From assembly GCA_963833675.1 (NCBI GenBank), contig CAWHYW010000031.1:124001-188000 (forward strand): a stretch of DNA of 64,000 nucleotides. Reading direction: 5' to 3'. The notes beneath the pieces were generated by a model. That model was given only the letters and a program-made list of their open reading frames with translations, was not told the origin of the DNA and did no database searches. This DNA is from DASQDN01 sp963833675. GTDB lineage: Bacteria; Acidobacteriota; Terriglobia; Bryobacterales; Bryobacteraceae. Shown piece by piece: positions 38,945 through 48,368 of the stretch. How positions within the stretch are numbered: position 1 is the first letter of the stretch; every line of letters starts with the position of its first letter. The position numbers and the translations under genes were made by a program.

Positions 38945-39507
38945 TTCGCCACCACTTCCGTGCGGACCGCTCCGAGTTCGGAGAGCAGCTTCGGAGTTTC
39001 TTCGATATCGAACTTCGCGTCCGATGCTTCTACAACCAGCAGATAGCGGTCGTCGGTCGCGCGCTCGATCCCGGTGGAAGCGAAGACCGGATGATAAAAC
39101 CGCGGCAGCCCGTTCAATGCGAGCATCCCGATCAGCGCGCCGAAAGCGGAAAACAGAACGGTCAATTCAAACATCGGAGGAATCGAAAACTCCCACGCAA
39201 AAACCGGCTTGCCTCCGATCACGAGAGGGTAATCGTAACCGTTCGTGTACCAGACCATGAAGATCGCATTAAGCAGCCCGAACAAGCCGCAGCCGAATAC
39301 GATGTAGCCGAGGATGGAGCGGGGAACGCCGATGGCATCGTCGATTCCATGGATCGGGAACGGTGTGAGCGCGTCCAGTTTCTTATAGCCGTGGTGGTGG
39401 TGAATGGTGCGGCCCGCGGCCACCAGGTCTTCCGGCTTTTGGAACTCGGCCACAACGCCGTACACCGATTTGTCCTTCAACTCGGGAGAATTGGTATGTA
39501 CGCTCAT
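38941..39507 (-). CDS. actD: Alternative Complex III subunit ActD (DUF3341)
   Basis: A 188-residue membrane protein of the DUF3341 family: a soluble N-terminal part ('YGVVAEFQKPEDLVAAGRTI', 'YKKLDALTPFPIHGIDDAIG') and two membrane helices ('ILGYIVFGCGLFGLLNAIFM', 'MFELTVLFSAFGALIGML'). It is a structural subunit of the complex. Four-base ATGA overlaps join it to actC upstream and to actE downstream. Confidence 0.93.
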   Translation of the reverse strand: MSVHTNSPELKDKSVYGVVAEFQKPEDLVAAGRTIHHHHGYKKLDALTPFPIHGIDDAIGVPRSILGYIVFGCGLFGLLNAIFMVWYTNGYDYPLVIGGKPVFAWEFSIPPMFELTVLFSAFGALIGMLALNGLPRFYHPVFASTGIERATDDRYLLVVEASDAKFDIEETPKLLSELGAVRTEVVAK

Positions 39508-40964
39508 TTGTGGAGACCTCCGGATACCGGCTCGCTGACGGGAGCAGGGGCGTGGATGTCGGGTCCGTGCGCCGTTCCGTGAACGGCGCTATGCATTGCC
39601 TCGTTCGCCATCATGCCCTTCACTTCGCTGACGGCGATCATCGGCAGGAATCGCACGAAGAACAAAAACAGAGTCAGGAAAAGGCCGAACGTGCCAAGGA
39701 AGGTCAGCATATCGACGTAGGTCGGAACGAAGTAACCCCAACTCGATGGCAGGAAGTCGCGGTGCAGAGAGGTGGCGATAATCACGAACCGCTCGAACCA
39801 CATTCCGATGTTCACGAAGATCGAGAGAATGAACATGAACGGGATGCTTGTGCGCAGTTTCTTGAACCAGAAGAACTGCGGAGAGATCACGTTGCAACTG
39901 ATCATCGTCCAGTAAGCCCACGAGTAAGGACCGAAGGCGCGGTTGATGAAGGTGAACCGCTCATAAGGATTACCGCTATACCAGGCGATGAAGAACTCCG
40001 TCGCATAGGCGTAGCCAACGATCGTTCCCGTCGCGAGCATGATTTTGTTCATGTTCTCCAGGTGCTTCAGCGTGACCAGATGCTGGAGCTGGAACGCCCA
40101 ACGAGCGATGACCATCAGTGTCACAACCATCGCGAATCCGGAGAAGATGGCGCCGGCGACGAAGTACGGAGGAAAGATGGTCGTGTGCCAGCCGGGCAGG
40201 ACCGAGGTTGCGAAGTCGAACGACACGACGGAGTGGACCGAAAGCACCAGCGGCGTCGAAACACCGGCCAGGATCAGGTACGCCATTTCGTAGTTGCGCC
40301 AGTGCCGCGCCGAACCTCGCCAGCCGAGACTGAGGGCCCCGTAAATCTTCTGGGCAAGGCCCTTCGCGCGATCACGCATGGTTGCGAGGTCGGGAATCAG
40401 GCCGACATACCAGAAAAGCGCGGATACCGTCGCGTATGTCGATACCGCGAACACGTCCCAAACCAGAGGACTACGGAAGTTAGGCCAAACGGACAGATGC
40501 GTATTTGGTAACGGCAGCAGCCAGTACGCGGCGCGCCACGGCCGGCCGGTATGGAATAACGGGTAAATCAAAGCGCAGGCGACGGCGAAAAGCGTCATCG
40601 CTTCGGCGAAGCGGTTAATCGAAGTGCGCCATTTTTGCCGGAACAAAAAGAGAATGGCCGAGATCAGCGTTCCGGCGTGACCGATACCGATCCAGAACAC
40701 AAAGTTGGTGATGTCCCACGCCCAGCCGACCGGCTGATTGTTTCCCCAAACACCGATACCTGTGAACACCAGGTAGCCGAGCATCGCGAACAGGATCATG
40801 GTGAGGCCGCCGGTAAGGGCCAGCGCCATGTACCATTCCTTGGGAACCTTCCGATTGATGCCTTCTACGATTTGCGCTACATCGGTTGTGACTTCGTGTA
40901 GCGAAGGGTTGCCCTCTACAAGAACGGGCGACACATGCGGGTCTCTAATTGCGAGATCAGCCAC
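39504..40964 (-). CDS. actC: Alternative Complex III subunit ActC (NrfD-like quinol-binding membrane subunit 1)
   Basis: A 486-residue NrfD/PsrC-type protein with about ten membrane helices. Typical segments are 'NFVFWIGIGHAGTLISAILF', 'DLATMRDRAKG' and 'LILAGVSTPLVLSVHSVVSF'. It binds quinol and connects to the Fe-S subunit ActB. It overlaps the end of actB by 8 bases and the start of actD by 4. Confidence 0.94.
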   Translation of the reverse strand: MADLAIRDPHVSPVLVEGNPSLHEVTTDVAQIVEGINRKVPKEWYMALALTGGLTMILFAMLGYLVFTGIGVWGNNQPVGWAWDITNFVFWIGIGHAGTLISAILFLFRQKWRTSINRFAEAMTLFAVACALIYPLFHTGRPWRAAYWLLPLPNTHLSVWPNFRSPLVWDVFAVSTYATVSALFWYVGLIPDLATMRDRAKGLAQKIYGALSLGWRGSARHWRNYEMAYLILAGVSTPLVLSVHSVVSFDFATSVLPGWHTTIFPPYFVAGAIFSGFAMVVTLMVIARWAFQLQHLVTLKHLENMNKIMLATGTIVGYAYATEFFIAWYSGNPYERFTFINRAFGPYSWAYWTMISCNVISPQFFWFKKLRTSIPFMFILSIFVNIGMWFERFVIIATSLHRDFLPSSWGYFVPTYVDMLTFLGTFGLFLTLFLFFVRFLPMIAVSEVKGMMANEAMHSAVHGTAHGPDIHAPAPVSEPVSGGLHK

Positions 40965-43917
40965 GGTGCTCCTCCACGGCGTTTGCCGGCTGCAATTCCG
41001 GATTTGGATTGCGCAGCTTCGCCAGATAAGTTGTACGAGGTTTCGTGTTTAATTCCGCGAGCATTGCGTAGTTTCGGGGCGATTGCTTCAGTTTCGCGAT
41101 CCGGCTCTCCAGGTCATTCACGTTCCCGAAGGTAATACACTCGGCCGGGCACGCCTGCGCGCAAGCCGGTGTGACTTCGCCGTCCTTCAGCCAGCGCCGG
41201 TTCTCGGTTCTGGCCTGAATCTTGGCATTCTGGATTCGCTGCACGCAGTACGTACATTTCTCCATGACACCGCGCATTCGGACCGTCACCTCGGGGTTGT
41301 AGACCATCTTGGTGACTTCCGCTTCGTTCAGGTGCCAATTCAGGAAGTTGAAGCGGCGGACCTTATAAGGACAGTTGTTCGAACAGTACCGCGTTCCAAC
41401 GCAGCGGTTGTATACCATATCGTTCAAGCCCTCGGGGCTATGAACGGTTGCTGCAACCGGGCAGACATTCTCGCACGGCGCAGTTTCGCACTGCATACAC
41501 GTGATGGGCGCGGTGACGGCTTGGGGCTCCTCGACGGAACCCGTGTAGTAGCGGTCCAGGCGAATCCAGTGCATTTCGCGCCCGCGAGCCACCTGCTCCT
41601 TGCCGACAACGCCGATGTTGTTTTCAGCCACGCATGCGATCATGCAGGCGTTGCAACCAATGCAGGCATTGAGATCGATCGCCATCGCCCACTGCTGGCC
41701 TCTCGAGTAATCGTAGTCGCCGTAGAGAGAACGAAGCGGCGGATGCTCCACCATCTCGTTCGCGAAATTCGGCTCTTTTTTGAACTCCTCGATGGTCGCT
41801 TCGCGGACAATCGGACGCGATACGTCGCTTTGGAAGCCGATCAGTTTCGGCTCCTCCTGGTAATCGAACTCCTGGGTGCGCGCGAGCGGGTAGGTGCGTC
41901 CTGTCTTGGTTACGTTGAATCCGGTTCCGAAACCGAAGGAATCGGAGGTCCGGATCTTATAGGCATTAAAGCCTGTCCCTTCGCCGACATGGCCAACTTT
42001 CGTGCGCCCGTAGCCGACGGGGATGACGATCGTATCATCCGCTTGGCCGGGCTGAACCATCACGGGTCCTTCAACCTTGCGACCGTTACGCTCGATCGAA
42101 ATCACATCGCCTAACCCGACGCCGAGCTTCTTCGCGGTAGCAGGGCTGAGCAGGGCGGCGTTGTCCCACGTCAATTTCGTGATCGGGTCCGGCGCTTCCT
42201 GCAGCCAGGCGTTGTTGACGAAGCGGCCGTCGAATACGGACCAACTGGGGACGAAAAGCACTTCAAAGCCGCTCGCGGCCGGTGGGGATGCAACGCTGGT
42301 ATGAAAGGTCGGGGCTGTTGTTCCGGTATTTGCCGCAGCCGGCAGGATGCCATCGTGCAGCGCTTTTTTCCAGGCGGCTTCACCACCGGAGAGGGTAGGG
42401 AGCCAATAATTGCGCACGATATCGTACGCCTTTTGATCTTTATATCCCGTGATCGCTGCGACCAGTTCCGCTGGACTCTTGCCATCGTGGATCGGCTGAA
42501 TCGTAGGCTGCTGGATGCTCGCGGTTCCGTCGGGAGCGGTGGCGTCCCCCCAGCTTTCGAGGAAGTGCGCAGCCGGTATGACCCACTTCGAGGCGGCGGC
42601 GGTCTCATCGACGTCCTGCGCGAGGTAAATCGTGTTGGCCACCTTCTTAAGGCTGGCTTCGAATTCGAGATCGGCAGGGGCTGTGAATGCCGGATTCCAC
42701 GCCATAATGACGAGCGTGTTTACCTGGCCATTCGCCATCTCGCCCGCGAGTTCCTTCAATGCGTCGATCTGCGGCCTGGTCTGTTCTGACGCTGTCTTCA
42801 GATAAGTGACCACAGGCCCGACGTTTCCGAGCGCCTGGTTGAGCTGATGGACTATTTGATGAACGGCGGCCGGCTGCCGGGGACCCGTCACGACCACCGA
42901 TTTCCCACGATTCGCCAACAGATCCTTTGCAATCGCGGCGATTGCTTTATCTGCGCTGCCCTGGCCGACCACTTTCAAGGGGTTCGATTGGGATTGAATC
43001 GCGCTCAACAAGGCCGAGGCATATGCGCCGACTTCCGAGCTTTTGATCCGATATCGATGATCGGCGGCGGCCCCTGTGACCGTGAATTGCGGCTCGATCG
43101 TGTACAGCCGGTTCATCACCGGCGAGTCTTCGTTTGTGATTTTCCGGCCGCGGACGAATTCCTTTACGGCCAAAACGCTGGTGTCGTCGAGTCCAAGGAA
43201 GTCGCTGTCTAACGCGACGACGACAGCAGCCTTGTCGAAAGCAATTCGAGGTATGACCGGCTGGGCGGTCGCATTGGTCTGAATGGCGGAATATTCGATC
43301 CACTTCGCAGCGGGGAAGCGCGTTAAGGCATGCCTTTTGACAGCTGCGAAGGAAGGTGAGTTCAGCGGCTCACTCAGAAATCTGAGGCCGGCGCCGTTGC
43401 CGAACGAACCTTGCAGGTTCTGGATATGACCGGCAAACGCATTCCAATCTGAATTCTTCCCCTCGTTGAGCACGACACCGGCCCGGTTCGGGTCGTATAA
43501 GGAAAGTACGGAAGCCTGATGATATCCGCGGGTGCCTCCGAGACTCCACCGATGGCTGGGATTGCCCTCGATCTTAGTCGGGCGGCCCTCATTGGTTTCC
43601 GCGGTGAGACCGACGGCGGTCCCGCCGAGCGACATTACGGTGTTGTAGTAGAGGGGCTTTCCATGGATGAAGTTTTCGACACCCTTCGAGAAGGGAAGTA
43701 TGTGCTCAACCGGACGGCGGCAGGCGGTCAGCCCTCCGAGCGCAAACGATGCACCCATCAACTTCAGAATGTTGCGCCGCGACGGCTCATCGTGCATTTC
43801 TGCCGCTTCTCCGGGGAATTCGCGATTCAGCCAATCCTGGAACTCGGGAGCTTGGTAGACCTGGTCGAGGCTGCGCCAATACTTCTTGCCGGTCAGCTTT
43901 TTTGTGATCTGGATCAT
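40957..43917 (-). CDS. actB: Alternative Complex III subunit ActB (molybdopterin-type fold without cofactor + iron-sulfur domain)
   Basis: A fused protein of about 986 residues. The start at 43917 is preferred because its ATG overlaps the actA stop (ATGA). The N-terminus is a Tat signal in the middle of a leader ('PSRRNILKLMGASFALGGL'), followed by a molybdopterin-oxidoreductase-like region that lacks an evident cofactor site. From about residue 745 a four-cluster ferredoxin-like domain carries 'CIGCNACMIACVAEN', 'CMQCETAPCENVCP', 'CVGTRYCSNNCPY', 'CTYCVQRI' and 'CAQACPAEC'. It carries electrons within the complex. Confidence 0.94.
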   Translation of the reverse strand: MIQITKKLTGKKYWRSLDQVYQAPEFQDWLNREFPGEAAEMHDEPSRRNILKLMGASFALGGLTACRRPVEHILPFSKGVENFIHGKPLYYNTVMSLGGTAVGLTAETNEGRPTKIEGNPSHRWSLGGTRGYHQASVLSLYDPNRAGVVLNEGKNSDWNAFAGHIQNLQGSFGNGAGLRFLSEPLNSPSFAAVKRHALTRFPAAKWIEYSAIQTNATAQPVIPRIAFDKAAVVVALDSDFLGLDDTSVLAVKEFVRGRKITNEDSPVMNRLYTIEPQFTVTGAAADHRYRIKSSEVGAYASALLSAIQSQSNPLKVVGQGSADKAIAAIAKDLLANRGKSVVVTGPRQPAAVHQIVHQLNQALGNVGPVVTYLKTASEQTRPQIDALKELAGEMANGQVNTLVIMAWNPAFTAPADLEFEASLKKVANTIYLAQDVDETAAASKWVIPAAHFLESWGDATAPDGTASIQQPTIQPIHDGKSPAELVAAITGYKDQKAYDIVRNYWLPTLSGGEAAWKKALHDGILPAAANTGTTAPTFHTSVASPPAASGFEVLFVPSWSVFDGRFVNNAWLQEAPDPITKLTWDNAALLSPATAKKLGVGLGDVISIERNGRKVEGPVMVQPGQADDTIVIPVGYGRTKVGHVGEGTGFNAYKIRTSDSFGFGTGFNVTKTGRTYPLARTQEFDYQEEPKLIGFQSDVSRPIVREATIEEFKKEPNFANEMVEHPPLRSLYGDYDYSRGQQWAMAIDLNACIGCNACMIACVAENNIGVVGKEQVARGREMHWIRLDRYYTGSVEEPQAVTAPITCMQCETAPCENVCPVAATVHSPEGLNDMVYNRCVGTRYCSNNCPYKVRRFNFLNWHLNEAEVTKMVYNPEVTVRMRGVMEKCTYCVQRIQNAKIQARTENRRWLKDGEVTPACAQACPAECITFGNVNDLESRIAKLKQSPRNYAMLAELNTKPRTTYLAKLRNPNPELQPANAVEEHRG

Positions 43918-44561
43918 CGATGACAACCTGAGCAATTCTGCGGAGGATTGATACCGCGCTCCTGGATGATTTCACGCCCGATGGCGGCCGGATCCCGATC
44001 CGGTTTCCAGGCGAGATTCGTCACCTGCTCCACCGGACGGAGGTTCGGCGCAGGATTTCGGTGGCAATCAAGGCAGAAGGCCATGTTCAGCGGCTCCATC
44101 TGCTTTACCTCAACCATCTGGTCGATTCGTCCGTGGCAACTCACACAACTAACGCCGACAGTAACGTGCGCCTGATGGTTGAAAAATACGTAGTCAGGCA
44201 ACCTGTGTACTCGCACCCACTCGATCGGCTTCCCGGTATTGAAGCTGTCACGAACCTTCTCGAGGCGGGGGCTTTGCGGCTTCACTCGCGTGTGGCAGTT
44301 CATGCAGACTTCCGTCTGAGGCACTGCGGCGTGGCTGGACTTATTCGCGGTGTAGTGGCAGTAATAACAATCCATGCCGAGATCGCCTGCATGCAGCTTG
44401 TGGCTGTACGGCACTGGTTGTACCGGCGTGTAGCCGGTCATAATAACCGCTGGATAACCGATATACATTGCCACGGCGCCCCCGCCAAGTGCGAGGAGAC
44501 CCAGAACACCGGCCCCGATTCTTACGTACTTATCAGTCGATTTCGGAAAGATGAGCGCCAT
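43914..44561 (-). CDS. actA: Alternative Complex III subunit ActA (pentaheme cytochrome c)
   Basis: A 215-residue cytochrome with an N-terminal membrane anchor (about residues 14-36) and five CxxCH sites at about residues 65, 86, 139, 163 and 210. Additional His ligands appear in 'VPYSHKLHAG' and 'YVFFNHQAHV'. It is the first gene of the operon and opens the actABCDEF series. Its hemes move electrons from the Fe-S clusters of ActB to ActE. The whole series down to the oxidase subunit IV gene is free of frameshifts. Confidence 0.95.
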   Translation of the reverse strand: MALIFPKSTDKYVRIGAGVLGLLALGGGAVAMYIGYPAVIMTGYTPVQPVPYSHKLHAGDLGMDCYYCHYTANKSSHAAVPQTEVCMNCHTRVKPQSPRLEKVRDSFNTGKPIEWVRVHRLPDYVFFNHQAHVTVGVSCVSCHGRIDQMVEVKQMEPLNMAFCLDCHRNPAPNLRPVEQVTNLAWKPDRDPAAIGREIIQERGINPPQNCSGCHR

Positions 44562-44843
44562 TTAAATTGAGAAGCGATGCGAACGTCCCGAACGGACAAA
44601 CTTCTAACGTTTCTACCATAGATGGAGAGTTTCTGCAACAACAGCAAGAATTCTCGTTTCGCAAGAACTCTCCACAGGATACAACAGGTGTTAGGGTTTG
44701 GGATCAGACTCGATAAATGGGGTAGAATTTTCAGTTAAACGAGAGGAGTGGTCGGGCTTATTGGGAGCTACGCTAGAAGGTCACAGTTTTCGTATAAGTA
44801 ACTCGCACTGAGAGAGTTACGAGAAGTTCGAGATTGCGGAACG
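44562..44843. promoter_or_regulatory. Upstream region of the act-cta operon
   Basis: This 282-base AT-richer gap lies upstream of actA, so the promoter of the respiratory operon must be in it, but I cannot name convincing boxes. A 7-bp inverted repeat (gtaactc 44798-44804, gagttac 44814-44820) lies just after the stop of the next minus-strand gene and could be a weak terminator for it. Confidence 0.45.
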
Positions 44844-45284
44844 TTACTTCTGCGCAGTCGTAGTTTCTGTTCGCTTGAAATGAAGAGTTTCGGCCTTTCC
44901 GGGAGGCTCAATGGGCGTAATTTCCACGCTCATTTTGTCGCCGTCGACGGAAAACTTACGCTTCATTACATCCGACCCCTTCGTTTCCATTTGAACGAGA
45001 GATGCACCGTTGTACCACATCGAGATTTTCGCGCCTTTGCCGGATTCGGCAACCTGGCATTCCTTCCCCCGAGTGCTGCACTCAAAATCTGCGGATTTCT
45101 GATCGCCTTCGGTATTGGTGAAGTGGGCGACGTCAGTCTTCTGTTCGATCACCCAGGTCACGGGCTTGCCCGAGGGGTTCTCCATTTGCCACGTGCCGTT
45201 CAGTTTTGCTCGATCTTCCGCCTGATCCCCGGCCGCGCCTGCGGAAAATGCCAGTCCGATGGCTGCAGCCATTACGATCTTCAT
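44844..45284 (-). CDS. Small exported protein of unknown function
   Basis: A 146-residue protein from the ATG at 45284, preceded by aaaggagat, which fixes the start. A Sec signal ('MKIVMAAAIGLAFSAGAAG') is followed by a beta-rich domain ('LNGTWQMENPSGKPVTWVIE', 'MKRKFSVDGDKMSVEITPI') with one Cys pair ('CSTRGKEC'). The pattern suits a lipocalin-like or small beta-barrel carrier, but I do not recognise the family. It is transcribed toward the act operon, separated by 282 bases. Confidence 0.7.
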   Translation of the reverse strand: MKIVMAAAIGLAFSAGAAGDQAEDRAKLNGTWQMENPSGKPVTWVIEQKTDVAHFTNTEGDQKSADFECSTRGKECQVAESGKGAKISMWYNGASLVQMETKGSDVMKRKFSVDGDKMSVEITPIEPPGKAETLHFKRTETTTAQK

Positions 45285-45551
45285 ACCATCTCCTTTTGTC
45301 GCGGATTCTTCCGGCGCAGAAAGATGGCCGCTCTGCGAGGGCATGGCGGCCAGGAGAAGTAATGAATAGATCGATCTAGCGCCGACCCGAGGGGGCGGGC
45401 GAATCCGCGCACAACCCCGGTTTCCATACAACGACATTCCAGGGAGAAGAACAATCCTGTAAATACAGGAGATGGGCCGAATTGTGGCCGAATTGCGGGA
45501 ATATTTTGGGGGAGTGTTTGATGTATACTTGCGCAAATCGGGGAGGGTGAT

Positions 45552-46885
45552 ATGAACCCCACTGCAATTTATTCCGCGCCAGTCCGGCTGCGGAACGCAT
45601 GACGGTACTCGACACTCTGCGCGGGTTTGCCCTGCTGGGCATCCTTTTGATGAACATCGTCGGCATGGGCATGTATGTCGCTGCTTACGACAATCCGACG
45701 GTCACTGGAGGCGCAACAGGAGCCAATCTGGGAGTCTGGGCTGTCTTGCACGTCCTGGCAGAAGGGAAAATGCGTTGTCTATTTTCTCTCGTGTTCGGCG
45801 CGAGTATCATTCTGCTGACGTCCAGACTTGAGGGGCGTGGGGATGCCGCCGACATTTTCTATCGGCGCAATTGCTGGTTGATTTTATTTGGCATTGCTCA
45901 CGCGTATCTGCTCTGGGGTGGGGACATTCTTTATCCATACGCGCTGTGCGCGTTGATTTTGTATCCGTTCCGCAATATGACGCCGAAGCGACTGCTGATC
46001 ACGGGGTTTGTCGTTCTTGGTTTAACTTCGCTTGCCTATATCGGGAAAGGGTTCGATGAGCGTGACATGCTGCGCAAGGGAGCATCGGCTGAGGTCGCCG
46101 AGAAGGCCGGTAAGGTTTTAACTGACGAGCAGAAGGAAGAGTTATACTCCTACACCCAATGGAAGCGCTTCAATAAGCCGACTCCTGAAATATTGAAGCA
46201 AAACACTGAACAATGGCGTGGAAATCCGCTCCAGGTCATCAAGGCTCGTGCCAAATTCGTGGGTTTCTTCCATAGCCTGCCTTACTATCATCCGCTGAAT
46301 TGGGATATCTGGAGCATGATGCTGATAGGCATGGGTCTGTTGAAGCTGGGCGTGCTTAGCGGTCCACGGCCGTCGGCCACATACGCGAAGATGGCAATGG
46401 TCGGATATGGAATCGGGATACCTGTCAACTCGTTCACTGCATGGTTGATCATTCGGAGCAACTTCGACCCTGTAACGCAGTCATTCACCGGAGTCGCTTA
46501 TGACATCGGACGTTTGTCAATCACGCTCGGTCATGTCGGTCTGATTCTGCTGCTTTGCAAATCAAACACGTTCGGCTGGTTGACTCGCACGCTTGGAGCC
46601 GTGGGCCAGATGGCGTTGAGCAACTATATCCTGCAGTCGGTTTTGACTGCCTTCCTGTTTACCGGGTATGGGCTGAAGATGTATGGACGGCTGGAGCGCT
46701 ACCAGCTCTACTACGTGGTGGCGGCGATCTGGGCTATCAACATGATTGTCAGCCCGATATGGCTGCGGCACTTCCGTTTCGGTCCGCTCGAATGGGCATG
46801 GCGCTCGCTTACATATTGGAAGCGACAACCGATGCGTGTACGTGTATCCGGCACAACGTCCGTGGTTGCGGAAGCTACCGCCTGA
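45552..46885 (+). CDS. DUF418-family membrane protein, one base missing near the start
   Basis: A polytopic membrane protein of the DUF418/YeiB group ('LDTLRGFALLGILLMNIVGM' opening, 'LVFGASIILLTSR', 'NCWLILFGIAHAYLLWGGDI', 'LGAVGQMALSNYILQSVLTA'). A start at 45552 after gggaggtgat would give 'MNPTAIYSAPV' and then goes out of frame; the next ATG in the main frame is 45599. One base missing around 45585 would unite both, so the true start is probably 45552 (about 444 residues). If the sequence is right, translation would begin at 45599 with little loss. Function unknown; it stands alone. Confidence 0.8.
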
Positions 46886-46894
46886 TCCCGCCGT

Positions 46895-48013
46895 TTATAG
46901 CGCTCGATGAAGCGCTTCGTTCAGCTCTTCTTCCGAAAGACGGATCGGATTCGCCTTCATGCTGCTGGCGTTAGCTGCCTTCTGCGCGATTTCCTCGATA
47001 TCGGCCGTTGTCATGCCGTAAGCACGCAGGCCGGGAATCTCCAAAGCTGAACACAATCGCGTCACCCAAGCGACTGCGTCTTCAGGCGAAGCTTCAGTAT
47101 TGCCGCACAAGAGCGCTGCAATCTCCGCATAGCGACGCAGAGCCTCGCTATCTGCGGCACCGAGACCGCAGCGCCCTGATATTGGCCGCAATCCCATGCG
47201 GGAGCAGAGCGGCGCATACGGCTCCATGCGGCGCGTCGAACATTCCGCCGATCGGTGCTGCAAACCCATGAACCATGCCCAAGCCGGCGTTTGCCAGAGC
47301 TAAACCCCCAAGCAGACTCGCGAAAGCCATATCGGTCCGCGCCTCTCGATCGGAGCCGTCCAGGAAAGCACGATGCAAGGTTCGCCTTGCGCGGCGAATG
47401 CCTTCCAGGCAATACAGGTCCGTCATCGCGTTCGCCCTCAAAGACACGTAGGGCTCGATCAACTGCGTTAGAGCATCCAGGCCGGTGCTGGCCGTAAGCG
47501 AGGGCGGCAATCCAATCGTGAGTTCGGGATCGACTACAGCCAAGCGGGGTAACATCATCGGACTACGAAGGCTCGCCTTTACGCCGTGCTCAGGCGAACC
47601 GAGGACCGCATTGCGCGTGACTTCCGAACCTGTTCCGGCCGTTGTCGGTAAGGCGATAAAGGGAACAGGCTCGGACTCCAGGGCGCGTCCCTTCCCGATC
47701 ACCTCCAAGTAGTCGAGGGGCTCACCGCTGTTCGGGGCCAGAGCGGCAATTGCTTTTGCAGCATCGATCACGCTCCCACCGCCAATCCCGACCACCATGT
47801 CGCAGTCCGCTCTTCGAAAGGCTTGGACGCCCTCCGCACTAGTTGTACTGTTGGCTCGCCCACGACCACGAAGCGAGAGGCGTACCGGTTGAGGGCAGGC
47901 GCTCTGCTTCCTGTCACAAGCATCAGCCGGGAGCCAAATTGGTTGAAGGAAAGTTTCTTCGACGAACCCCACCCGAATAGGATCCGTTCAGCGGTGGCAA
48001 ACTCGAACTGCAC
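46895..48013 (-). pseudogene. Iron-containing alcohol dehydrogenase, frameshifted
   Basis: The GTG start at 48013 directly follows the stop of the monooxygenase gene (TAG then GTG). The first piece ('FEFATAERILFGWGSSKKL') runs to about 47870; then 'DMVVGIGGGSVIDAAKAIAA' (NAD(P)-binding) and 'FIALPTTAGTGSEVT', 'VDPELTIGLPPSLTASTGLD' and 'LGMVHGFAAPIGGMFDAPHG' (metal-binding His) in a second frame, and the C-terminal helices ('ALEIPGLRAYGMTTADIEEI') back in the first. This is the maleylacetate reductase / iron-ADH family; substrate uncertain. Two shifts break it as written. Confidence 0.85.
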
Positions 48014-48319
48014 CTACCAGCCCTCATCTGCCGGAAAGGTATTCGAATATTTGACGCTGCTGCGTGGAACGGCCATCATGTCTGCAACCGTATCTCGCCA
48101 CAGCTGGTAATGACCGGTCTCTTTGTGCTGAGCCGCGGCTTCAGGCGAGCGATACACCTCCACCAACACGAAACGTGAGGCATCATCGGTTTGCTGAATC
48201 ACGTCGAAGCGCGCAACCCCGGGCTCTGACAGGCTGGCTCGCGCGTTCGCAATCGTTGCTTGACGGAAGGCCTCGACGAATTCCGGTTTCACTTGAACGT
48301 GGACATGAATCACAAGCAT
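48014..48319 (-). CDS. Antibiotic-biosynthesis-monooxygenase-type (ABM) small protein
   Basis: A 101-residue ferredoxin-fold protein: 'MLVIHVHVQVKPEFVEAFRQ' and 'RFVLVEVYRSPEAAAQHKET', as in the ABM/LsrG group. Members are cofactor-free monooxygenases or isomerases of quinone-like or signal molecules. Start 48319 chosen because the longer frame overlaps the divergent deacetylase gene. It is tightly joined to the iron-ADH gene, so both may act on one small aromatic or keto compound. Confidence 0.85.
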   Translation of the reverse strand: MLVIHVHVQVKPEFVEAFRQATIANARASLSEPGVARFDVIQQTDDASRFVLVEVYRSPEAAAQHKETGHYQLWRDTVADMMAVPRSSVKYSNTFPADEGW

Positions 48320-48368
48320 GCTTTCAGGATAATCAGTGCGAAAGGTATACACTGGCGGAAGTCCGCAC
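48320..48368. promoter_or_regulatory. Divergent promoter region
   Basis: Only 49 bases separate the start of the ABM gene (minus) from that of the deacetylase (plus), so both promoters must overlap here or lie within the genes. A tatacact box near 48346 could be a -10 element for the + strand. Confidence 0.35.

Noticed and set aside
44798..44820. Strong terminator after the small exported gene
   Set aside because: The stem is only 7 bp with a 9-base loop and no clear T run; kept only as a weak possibility.
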